A stretch of 5,556 nt of DNA from Gammaproteobacteria bacterium (GCA_020027415.1 JAHRAW010000002.1:1-5556), one strand, 5' to 3'; numbered from the stretch's first letter, positions 1 to 5,302 are shown. Notes: generated by a model from the letters alone, not told the origin. Made by a program: numbers and translations.

Positions 1-52
1 GCATAGATTTTTCCACGCACTCGCATAGTTTTTTGTTCGGGGTTTGTTTCAT
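1..52 (-). CDS. fis: Probable Fis nucleoid-associated DNA-binding protein, N-terminal fragment (gene runs off the window)
   Basis: Seen: an ATG at 52-50 on the minus strand opens a frame of 17 codons to the window edge, reading MKQTPNKKLCECVEKSM. The stretch L-x-x-x-VEK-x-M resembles the start of gammaproteobacterial Fis, where a short variable leader precedes a segment such as LRxxVExAxxNYF. Known: Fis is a small homodimeric nucleoid protein and global regulator with a C-terminal helix-turn-helix, and in many Gammaproteobacteria its gene closes the accBC-prmA-DUF3426-dusB-fis neighbourhood. The position next to a DUF3426 gene therefore supports the call as much as the sequence does. Limits: only 17 residues are visible, the DNA-binding helices lie outside the window, and there is no Shine-Dalgarno match before the ATG. 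Another small protein cannot be excluded. Confidence 0.55.
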   Translation of the reverse strand, partial: MKQTPNKKLCECVEKSM

Positions 53-104
53 GTCAGTAGATCGCGCCGCTGCAACGTTTTAAGGAACCACAAAGAAAAA
101 TGAA

Positions 105-149
105 AAAGCGGGCGCAGTGAATTGTAAATTGTGATGTTGCGAAATTAAA
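105..149 (-). promoter_or_regulatory. Possible promoter of the fis-like gene
   Basis: Seen on the minus strand: TACAAT at 126-121 matches the sigma70 -10 consensus at five of six positions. It is followed by the GC-rich stretch TCACTGCGCCCGC. A 17-base spacing upstream places a weak -35 (TTTAAT, 149-144) in the centre of a palindrome. Known: E. coli fis is transcribed from a promoter with a GC-rich discriminator, a property of stringently controlled promoters. Inference: this could be a growth-rate-regulated fis promoter with a leader of about 60 bases. The -35 is poor, so the call is tentative. Confidence 0.3.
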
Positions 150-158
150 ATACGCAAC
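136..158. promoter_or_regulatory. 23-bp palindrome with AT-rich core, candidate operator
   Basis: Seen: perfect 6-base arms GTTGCG (136-141) and CGCAAC (153-158) flank an 11-base all-A/T core. It lies in the gap between the DUF3426 gene and the fis-like gene and is centred on the possible -35 of the fis promoter. The shape, GC arms around a pure A/T centre, is typical of a dimeric regulator site. It partly resembles the loose Fis consensus (G and C 15 bases apart around an A/T core), so autoregulation is possible but not shown. It is not an obvious terminator for the DUF3426 gene because no T run follows on the minus strand. Confidence 0.35.
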
Positions 159-258
159 GCCATCCAACCATAACCACTCAGCGAATTCCGGCGAGTAGTT
201 ATTGTATCCATTTTAACGCGTTAGTTGCATGCGCATGAGATTAAACCGCGCGCGCCCA

Positions 259-903
259 CTACCAACGGGAAGCCGCGTCCGACAAATCAATGGGCGGAAA
301 TTCCGGCACCCGCTTGAATTCATTTACCCCCCCCCCCAGAATTTCGCCCAACACCGCCACCGCAAAGCCGACCGCTTTTTCATGCGGGTGGGCGAGTTCC
401 AGTTGCACTGCGCCGAGTTCGCCGGAGTTGAGCGGCGTGCGTTGTCCCGCCATCAGATACTCCGCGGGCGAAAACGAGCGGCGTCCGACCACCACGCCAT
501 GGCGGTCGGTGAGCGTTAATTGCAACACCGGATACGGTTGCGCAAAAGTCGCTTCGTTAACCAGTTTCAACATCACCCGCACCGCGCCCGGCTGGCGCGG
601 GTGCGGAGCAATTTTGACCGCCGTCAGGGTAACGCGCGAAGGGTCTTGTCGGGGCGAAAGTTGGCACCCGGCGAGGTTGCAAAAACTGACCAAGTAGCGG
701 CGATAGTCCGGGTGCTGCGCGTATTGTTCAATGAAAAACCCTTTGCCTTGCCAGCCAAGCAACAGCACTCCAAACACCGCCACCGCCCACCACAAACCGC
801 GCAACGCGTTGGGGCGGGTGTGAATATAGTCATCCACCCCGTTCAGGTTAATCGGCGCCGCCCCGCCAATGCGTTGCGTGGCATCGTTTCCGCTGTTCGG
901 CAT
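259..903 (-). CDS. DUF3426 family single-pass membrane protein, lacking the N-terminal zinc ribbon
   Basis: The product is 214 residues if started at the ATG at 903-901, 7 bases after the accC stop. A TTG at 951 would add 16 residues and overlap accC. Seen: a short polar N-terminus, one membrane segment at about 36-53 (GLWWAVAVFGVLLLGW), then a periplasmic domain with the DUF3426 signatures. These are two cysteines in CNLAGC (75, 80), NEATFAQPYP (116-125) and SPAEYL (145-150). Known: family members usually start with an MJ0042-type zinc ribbon (CxxC pairs) followed by a linker, and sit beside accC-prmA; their function is unknown. Odd: the zinc ribbon is absent, and an 11-G run (327-337) near the 3' end encodes Gly190-192 and precedes a 22-residue tail. 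It is probably co-transcribed with aroQ-accB-accC. Confidence 0.85.
   Translation of the reverse strand: MPNSGNDATQRIGGAAPINLNGVDDYIHTRPNALRGLWWAVAVFGVLLLGWQGKGFFIEQYAQHPDYRRYLVSFCNLAGCQLSPRQDPSRVTLTAVKIAPHPRQPGAVRVMLKLVNEATFAQPYPVLQLTLTDRHGVVVGRRSFSPAEYLMAGQRTPLNSGELGAVQLELAHPHEKAVGFAVAVLGEILGGGVNEFKRVPEFPPIDLSDAASRW
327..337 (-). repeat. G11 homopolymer inside the DUF3426 coding region
   Basis: Seen: eleven consecutive C on the plus strand, read as G11 in the gene, spanning the last base of a CTG Leu codon, three GGG Gly codons and the first base of a GTA Val codon. Ten G would put TAA directly after the three Gly codons. Nine or twelve G would lead to TGA two codons past the Gly run. Any out-of-frame length change would therefore remove about 22 C-terminal residues. 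Known: long G tracts in coding regions are slippage-prone and underlie phase variation in several bacteria. They are also common sites of sequencing error. Confidence 0.9.
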
Positions 904-910
904 GAGCGCG

Positions 911-2302
911 CTAACCGAGACCGCCTTTTTGTCGCTGGGCTGATTGCGCAAGCCGTTGCTGCAAAAGTTTGTTTTCTAAATAGTGAATATCCATGCCGCC
1001 GCGAATAAAGGTTTCATCCTGCGCCAGTTCGCGGTGCAAACTTAAATTGGTTTTGATGCCGTCCACCACCATTTCTTGCAACGCTCCGCGCATTCGCGCC
1101 AACGCCTCGCGCCGATGCATGCCGTGGGTGATGAGTTTGGCGACCATGGAATCATAATAAGGCGGCACCACATAGTTGCTGTACACATGCGAATCGACGC
1201 GCACCCCGGGGCCGCCGGCCATGTGATACTGCGTAATCCTGCCCGGCGACGGCATGAAAGTATCCGGGTCTTCAGCGTTGATGCGACACTCAAACGCATG
1301 CCCGCGAAATTGAATATCACCTTGGGTGAAGCGCAGTTTCTGCCCGTCGGCGATGCGGATTTGTTCCTGCAATAAATCAACGCCGGTGATCATTTCGGTG
1401 ACCGGATGCTCAACCTGAATGCGCGTGTTCATCTCAATAAAGAAAAATTCGCCGTTCTCGTATAAAAACTCAAAGGTGCCCGCGCCGCGGTAGTTGATAT
1501 CCACGCACGCCGCCACGCAACGGGCGCCGATTTCTTTTCTTTGCGCCTCGCTGAGACCGGGCGCCGGGGCTTCTTCAATCACTTTCTGATGCTGGCGCTG
1601 CATGGAGCAGTCGCGATCGCCTAAATGAATGGCGTTGCCATACGCATCGGCTAATACTTGAATCTCCACATGGCGCGGTTTTTGCAAAAACCGTTCCAGA
1701 TAAATCACTTCATTGCCAAACGCCGCGGCCGCTTCTTTGCGCGTCATCGCAATCGCCTCCGACAGTTGCGCGGCTTCGCGCACCACCCGCATGCCCTTGC
1801 CGCCGCCGCCGCCGCTGGCTTTTAGCATCAACGGAAAGCCAATTTGCTGCGCCAACGCCAACGCTTGCTGCGGGTCGTCCGGAATCGCCCCATCCGAGCC
1901 CGGCACGCACGGCACGCCGGCTTCGCGCATGGTGCGGATGGCGGAAATTTTATCGCCCATCACGCGAATGGTTTGCGGACGCGGTCCGACAAAAATAAAC
2001 CCGCTCTGCTCCACTTGTTCCGCGAAGTCGGCGTTTTCCGATAAAAACCCGTAGCCCGGATGAATCGCGTTGGCTTCGGTTACTTCGGCGGCGGAAATAA
2101 CCGATGCGCTATTCAGATAACTGTGCACCGCCGCCGCCGGACCGATGCACACCGACTCATCCGCCAACCGCACATATTTGGCATCGCCATCCACATCTGA
2201 ATACAAGGCAACGGTGCGAATTCCGAGCCGGCGGCAGGCGCGCAAGATGCGCAGCGCGATTTCGCCGCGGTTGGCGATGACTAATTTTTTAATCGTTTGC
2301 AT
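911..2302 (-). CDS. accC: Biotin carboxylase subunit of acetyl-CoA carboxylase
   Basis: Catalyses ATP-dependent carboxylation of biotin on AccB, using bicarbonate; this is the first half-reaction of acetyl-CoA carboxylase in the cytoplasm. The product is 463 residues and aligns almost without gaps to E. coli AccC (449). Seen in order: the N-terminal biotin-carboxylase domain starting IANRGEIALRILRA, AIHPGYGFLSENA, the ATP-grasp glycine loop KASGGGGGKGMR (from about 161), HQKVIEEAPAPG with Lys240 (E. coli Lys238), and EFFFIEMNTRIQVEHPVTE holding the metal-binding glutamates and catalytic Arg294 (E. coli Arg292). The C-terminal domain ends near HYLENKLL, with a tail about 13 residues longer than in E. 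coli. Start: the ATG at 2302 matches the family N-terminus; a TTG at 2317 would add five residues. The ATG lies inside accB (14-base overlap), which suggests translational coupling. No good Shine-Dalgarno is visible. Confidence 0.98.
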   Translation of the reverse strand: MQTIKKLVIANRGEIALRILRACRRLGIRTVALYSDVDGDAKYVRLADESVCIGPAAAVHSYLNSASVISAAEVTEANAIHPGYGFLSENADFAEQVEQSGFIFVGPRPQTIRVMGDKISAIRTMREAGVPCVPGSDGAIPDDPQQALALAQQIGFPLMLKASGGGGGKGMRVVREAAQLSEAIAMTRKEAAAAFGNEVIYLERFLQKPRHVEIQVLADAYGNAIHLGDRDCSMQRQHQKVIEEAPAPGLSEAQRKEIGARCVAACVDINYRGAGTFEFLYENGEFFFIEMNTRIQVEHPVTEMITGVDLLQEQIRIADGQKLRFTQGDIQFRGHAFECRINAEDPDTFMPSPGRITQYHMAGGPGVRVDSHVYSNYVVPPYYDSMVAKLITHGMHRREALARMRGALQEMVVDGIKTNLSLHRELAQDETFIRGGMDIHYLENKLLQQRLAQSAQRQKGGLG

Positions 2303-2753
2303 CAGGCGCGCGCTCAATCACAAACACCGGCTCTCCATATTCCACCGGGTCGCCGTTGCGCTTATGAATCGCGCTGACCACGCCGGCAATTTCCGCTTCC
2401 ACTTGATTGAATGTCTTCATCGCTTCAATCAAGCACAGCGTATCGCCCACCTTCACCACCGAACCAAGCGTGACATACGGCTTATCCTGCGGCGACGGCG
2501 CATCGTAGAAAGTGCCGACCAACGGCGACACCACCACCTCTCCAGTCGGCGCATCTGCAGTAGCGGCGGGACTATCGTTCGCCGATTGCGCGGCGGGCGC
2601 GGTCGGCAATGGCGATGCCGCCGCCGCTGTTATTGGCGGTTGGACGATGCCCCGACTCAAGCGAATGCGGTTGTCGCCCTCAGCAATCTCTATCTCCACT
2701 AATTTGGAGTCTTCAAACAACTCAATCAGTTTTTTGACTTTGCGTAAATCCAT
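2289..2753 (-). CDS. accB: Biotin carboxyl carrier protein of acetyl-CoA carboxylase (BCCP)
   Basis: Carries the biotin that AccC carboxylates and that the AccAD transferase uses to make malonyl-CoA. The product is 154 residues, close to E. coli BCCP (156). Seen: an N-terminal helix-rich part starting MDLRKVKKLIELFEDS, a Pro/Ala/Ser-rich flexible linker at about 36-70, and a biotinyl domain from about 72. The domain includes the thumb segment SPLVGTFYDAPSP and the biotin-acceptor motif EAMKTFNQVEAE, with Lys113 as the expected biotinylated lysine. The residue after that lysine is Thr-Phe rather than the E. coli Met-Met; the AMK core is intact. The ATG start at 2753 gives the normal family N-terminus. 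It follows aroQ by 37 bases and overlaps accC by 14, so one operon is likely. No Shine-Dalgarno is evident before the start. Confidence 0.97.
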   Translation of the reverse strand: MDLRKVKKLIELFEDSKLVEIEIAEGDNRIRLSRGIVQPPITAAAASPLPTAPAAQSANDSPAATADAPTGEVVVSPLVGTFYDAPSPQDKPYVTLGSVVKVGDTLCLIEAMKTFNQVEAEIAGVVSAIHKRNGDPVEYGEPVFVIERAPDAND

Positions 2754-2791
2754 GGTCGGTTCGGTGACGAGTGATAAAATCGCGCGGTGCG

Positions 2792-3262
2792 TTAATGCGC
2801 GGCGGCGGCGGAATCGGCAGCGCGCGCACCCAAATAGTGCACCGCCGCGCGATAAGCGAATTCATAGCCCGGCGCGCCCAACCCAGTAATCACGCCCACC
2901 GCCAAATCGGAAAAATAGGAACGATGGCGAAACGGCTCGCGGGCATATACATTGGACAAATGAATTTCAATAAAAGGGATTGCCGCCGCCGCCAACGCAT
3001 CGCGCAGCGCAACGCTGGTGTGAGTAAACGCGGCCGGATTGATGAGCATGAAATCAACCCGCTCCGCAGTCGCTTGCTGCACCCAATCCAGCAACTCGCT
3101 TTCCGCGTTGCTCTGTCGGCACAACATTTCATGGCGGTCGGCTTTGGCTAATTTTTGCAAAGTTTGATTGATCTCCGCGAGGCTGACGGCGCCGTAATGC
3201 TGCGGTTCGCGAGCGCCCAACAAATTTAGGTTGGGACCGTGCAAGACAAGAATTTTTGCCAT
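2792..3262 (-). CDS. aroQ: Type II 3-dehydroquinate dehydratase
   Basis: Converts 3-dehydroquinate to 3-dehydroshikimate, step three of the shikimate route to aromatic amino acids; cytoplasmic, a dodecamer in this family. The product is 156 residues, usual for the family. Seen: LHGPNLNLLGAREPQHYG near the N-terminus with the active-site loop Arg18 and catalytic Tyr23; INPAAFTHTSVALRDAL with substrate-binding Asn75 and His81; IEIHLSNVYAREPFRHRS with catalytic His101 and Arg108; and the closing AVGVITGLGAPGYEFA segment. All expected catalytic residues are present. The ATG at 3262 gives the family start MAKILVLHGPN. It is the first gene of the leftward aroQ-accB-accC operon and is divergent from nadB. 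The tail after about 148 is Ala-rich and probably disordered. Confidence 0.97.
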   Translation of the reverse strand: MAKILVLHGPNLNLLGAREPQHYGAVSLAEINQTLQKLAKADRHEMLCRQSNAESELLDWVQQATAERVDFMLINPAAFTHTSVALRDALAAAAIPFIEIHLSNVYAREPFRHRSYFSDLAVGVITGLGAPGYEFAYRAAVHYLGARAADSAAAAH

Positions 3263-3485
3263 CGTGGTTGGTTGGTCGCAAAGTGGTCGGCGGTGGCGCG
3301 GCGCTCGGTGCGGTGAGTGCGGTGGCTACGATGGTTGCGATGCTCGGCAAGTGCGCCATGCCAAGTGCCTATACTACCCCATTTTACCCGCCGGGCGCGG
3401 CAAAATTTGCAACGGCGGCGGCTTGCGGCGTGCTGGGATTGGGTATCATGCGGCACTCCCTTTCTCGCACTTGGCGTATCCGCTG
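3263..3485. promoter_or_regulatory. Divergent control region between aroQ-accBC and nadB
   Basis: This 223-base gap must hold the promoters of the leftward aroQ operon and of rightward nadB. Seen: TATACT at 3370-3375 (plus strand) is a plausible -10 for nadB, with no good -35 at the normal distance. TAAAAT at 3386-3381 (minus strand) is a plausible -10 for aroQ, with TTGCAA at 3412-3407 upstream but 20 bases away, longer than ideal. The heptamer CAAGTGC occurs at 3348-3354 and 3362-3368, and the second copy extends to a 9-base inverted match, GCCAAGTGC (3360-3368) against GCACTTGGC (3467-3475). These may be regulator sites. No Shine-Dalgarno precedes either gene. Confidence 0.4.
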
Positions 3486-3486
3486 A
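3448..3486 (+). CDS. Possible 12-residue upstream ORF overlapping the nadB start
   Basis: Seen: ATG at 3448 reads MRHSLSRTWRIR and ends in TGA at 3484-3486, sharing its last base with the nadB ATG (TGATG junction). Such a junction would allow a ribosome ending the short frame to restart at nadB, which lacks its own Shine-Dalgarno. The peptide has no run of a regulatory amino acid and no clear ribosome site (only GGG-rich sequence upstream). It may be chance, and it is listed because of the junction. Confidence 0.2.
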   Translation: MRHSLSRTWRIR

Positions 3487-5195
3487 TGTCTGAAACCTGG
3501 TCCGAAACCTTGAATCCCGTGGTGGTAATCGGCGGCGGGCTTGCCGGCTTGTCGTTGGCGTTGCGGCTGGCGGACGATGGCATTGGCGTCACCATTTTGT
3601 CCAAATCGCTGTTGGATGAAGGCTCCACGCGGTATGCGCAAGGCGGAATTGCCGCGGTGCTTGGCGAGGGCGATTCGTTTCGCTCGCATATTGAAGATAC
3701 CTTAGAAGCCGGCGGCGGCTTATGTAACCGACAAACGGTTGAGTTTGTGGTCAAGCACGCGCCGGGCGCGATTCAGTGGCTGATTGAACGCGGCGTTAGT
3801 TTCAGTTTGCGCGACCAAACTAACACCGCAACTAAAACCAAAACCCGCGCCAAGCAGCCTAGCGACAACCACGAATTTCACCTCACCCGCGAAGGCGGGC
3901 ATAGCCATCGCCGCGTGATTCATGCCGCCGACGCCACCGGGGTGGAAGTTGAAGTGACGCTTGAACAGATGGTGCGCAAGCATCCGTGCATCACCTTGTT
4001 GGAGAATCATATCGCCATTGACCTAATCACCACGTCAAAGCCGGCGCCGCAACAATCGCAGCAACAACCGCGCAAATCAAAGGCCAAACCAAATCATCGG
4101 GCTTGCCTTGGCGTATATGCGTTGGATTTGAAGCGCAAACAAACCATTGCCGTGCCGGGGCAGCATCTGGTGTTGGCAACCGGCGGCGCCAGTAAAATTT
4201 ATCTCTACACCAGCAACCCCGACACCTCCACCGGCGACGGCATTGCCATGGCCTGGCGCGCCGGCTGTCGGGTGGCGAATATGGAATTCGTGCAGTTTCA
4301 TCCGACTTGTTTGTATCACCCGCATGCAAAATCGCTGCTGATTTCTGAGGCGGTGCGCGGCGAAGGCGGGAAATTAGTGCATGCCGATGGGCGGCGTTTC
4401 ATGCCGAAGTATGACGCGCGCGCGGAGTTGGCGCCACGGGATATCGTCGCCCGCGCGATTGATTTGGAGATGAAAATCAACGGCTGCGACAATGTTTTTT
4501 TAGACATTAGCCACAAGTCGCCGCAGTTCATCGGCAAGCATTTCCCGACCATTGCCGCGCGTTGCCGTGAACTCGGTTTGGACATGACGCGCGAGCCGTT
4601 GCCGGTGGTGCCGGCGGCGCACTATACCTGCGGCGGCGTGCTGACCAACCTGCACGGGCAAACCGATATTGCCAACCTGTACGCCATCGGTGAAACCAGT
4701 TATACCGGACTGCACGGCGCCAATCGGTTGGCGAGTAATTCATTGTTGGAATGTTTGGTGTTTGCCGAAACCTGCGCCAAGCGGATTCAACGCGCGCATC
4801 AAAGCGCCCAGTTTGAGCCCTATCCAAACCTGCCGAAATGGGATGAAAGCCAAGTTGCCGACCCGGACGAGCGCATCGTGGTGGCGCATAACTGGGACGA
4901 ACTGCGCCGCTGCATGTGGGATTATGTCGGCATCGTGCGCACCGACAAACGCCTCACGCGCGCGGCCCATCGCATCCAACTATTGCAGGCAGAGATTCGC
5001 GATTTTTATAGCCACTTTCGGGTGAGTAATGACTTAATTGAACTGCGCAATCTGGTATTAGTCGCCGAACTCACCGTGCGCAGCGCGCGGCTACGCAAAG
5101 AAAGCCGCGGCTTGCACGCCACGCGCGACCACCCACGCGCCCACGCCAACCAACCCGCCTGCGATACGATTCTGCAACCGGAGGCGGCGAAATGA
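3486..5195 (+). CDS. nadB: L-aspartate oxidase (de novo NAD synthesis)
   Basis: FAD enzyme that oxidises L-aspartate to iminoaspartate, which NadA condenses to quinolinate. The product is 569 residues against 540 in E. coli. Seen: the FAD-binding GGGLAG (16-21), STRYAQGGIAAV (47-58), HLTREGGHSHRR with Glu136, LATGGASKIY, EFVQFHPT with His272, ELAPRDIVARAI with Arg318, VPAAHYTCGG with His379, and the flavin-pocket segment LHGANRLASNSLLEC. The four named residues correspond to E. coli Glu121, His244, Arg290 and His351, so an active oxidase is expected. The C-terminal helical domain (WDYVGIVRT, HFRVSNDLIELRNL, RKESRGLH) is complete. The extra length is mostly two hydrophilic insertions, at about 109-128 (TKTKTRAK) and 184-204 (QQSQQQPRKSKAKP). 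Start: the ATG at 3486 matches family N-termini; the open frame back to 3231 would run antisense into aroQ and is not conserved-looking. No Shine-Dalgarno is visible. Confidence 0.97.
   Translation: MSETWSETLNPVVVIGGGLAGLSLALRLADDGIGVTILSKSLLDEGSTRYAQGGIAAVLGEGDSFRSHIEDTLEAGGGLCNRQTVEFVVKHAPGAIQWLIERGVSFSLRDQTNTATKTKTRAKQPSDNHEFHLTREGGHSHRRVIHAADATGVEVEVTLEQMVRKHPCITLLENHIAIDLITTSKPAPQQSQQQPRKSKAKPNHRACLGVYALDLKRKQTIAVPGQHLVLATGGASKIYLYTSNPDTSTGDGIAMAWRAGCRVANMEFVQFHPTCLYHPHAKSLLISEAVRGEGGKLVHADGRRFMPKYDARAELAPRDIVARAIDLEMKINGCDNVFLDISHKSPQFIGKHFPTIAARCRELGLDMTREPLPVVPAAHYTCGGVLTNLHGQTDIANLYAIGETSYTGLHGANRLASNSLLECLVFAETCAKRIQRAHQSAQFEPYPNLPKWDESQVADPDERIVVAHNWDELRRCMWDYVGIVRTDKRLTRAAHRIQLLQAEIRDFYSHFRVSNDLIELRNLVLVAELTVRSARLRKESRGLHATRDHPRAHANQPACDTILQPEAAK
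5180..5184 (+). promoter_or_regulatory. Strong Shine-Dalgarno before the small ORF after nadB
   Basis: Seen: GGAGG lies 7 bases before the ATG at 5192, inside the last codons of nadB. It is the only near-perfect ribosome binding site I found in the window; the six other starts visible here lack one. This favours a real translation start overlapping the nadB stop. Confidence 0.55.
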
Positions 5196-5296
5196 AACAA
5201 GCGACCGGTTCAGTTGCGCCCCCGTCTCCTCTGCGGCATTCCCGCGATCTGTTAAGCGGGAATGACGAGGTATGGTTGGGTGGAAATGACGGCTAA
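5192..5296 (+). CDS. Small ORF (34 aa) coupled to nadB, possibly the remnant of a downstream gene
   Basis: Seen: the ATG at 5192 overlaps the nadB stop as ATGA and has GGAGG 7 bases upstream, an arrangement typical of the next gene in an operon. The frame encodes 34 residues beginning MKQATGSVAPPSPLRHSRD and ends at TAA 5294-5296. From about residue 16 the codons run through a REP-like inverted repeat, so the second half (SGNDE...GGND) is probably repeat-derived rather than selected protein. No family is recognised, and there is no membrane segment or signal peptide. Inference: the start may belong to a gene that once followed nadB and was truncated when repeat sequence replaced its body. A genuine micropeptide or a chance ORF are alternatives. 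Confidence 0.35.
   Translation: MKQATGSVAPPSPLRHSRDLLSGNDEVWLGGNDG
5237..5264. repeat. REP-like inverted repeat (CATTCCCGC / GCGGGAATG)
   Basis: Seen: perfect 9-base arms CATTCCCGC (5237-5245) and GCGGGAATG (5256-5264) around a 10-base loop, followed by a degenerate echo GGAAATGACGG (5282-5292). Known: CATTCCCGC/GCGGGAATGACG palindromes are widespread dispersed intergenic repeats in proteobacterial genomes, and Neisseria dRS3 has related ATTCCC/GGGAAT ends with a shorter spacer. Only one copy is in the window, so its dispersed nature is inferred. Confidence 0.6.
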
Positions 5297-5302
5297 AAAT
5301 TA

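Noticed and set aside
160..172. TATGGTTGGATGG (minus strand) resembling TATGGTTGGGTGG at 5271-5283
   Set aside because: A 13-base match with one mismatch is expected by chance among all position pairs and both strands in a window of this size.
904..951. TTG start at 951 giving a 230-residue DUF3426 protein
   Set aside because: It would overlap accC by 41 bases without a ribosome site; the ATG at 903, 7 bases after the accC stop, is simpler. It cannot be fully excluded.
520..1008. 162-residue plus-strand frame antisense to the DUF3426 gene and the accC 3' end
   Set aside because: Arg/Ala/His-rich shadow translation of two well-supported minus-strand genes, with no motifs.
2145..2702. 185-residue plus-strand frame antisense to accB and the accC 5' end
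   Set aside because: Shadow frame with no recognisable domain, lying over two conserved genes whose motifs are clear on the minus strand.
3231..3485. 85-codon open extension upstream of the nadB ATG in the same frame
   Set aside because: It begins at a TTG inside aroQ on the opposite strand, spans the whole promoter region, has Gly/Arg/Cys-rich composition unlike NadB, and family N-termini match the ATG at 3486.
3256..3486. 76-residue hydrophobic, Ala/Gly-rich plus-strand frame that could look like a membrane protein
   Set aside because: It starts at TTG within aroQ antisense, has no ribosome site and no recognisable family, and lies in GC-rich DNA where long open frames are common. Only its last 12 codons, with the TGATG junction, are kept as a candidate.
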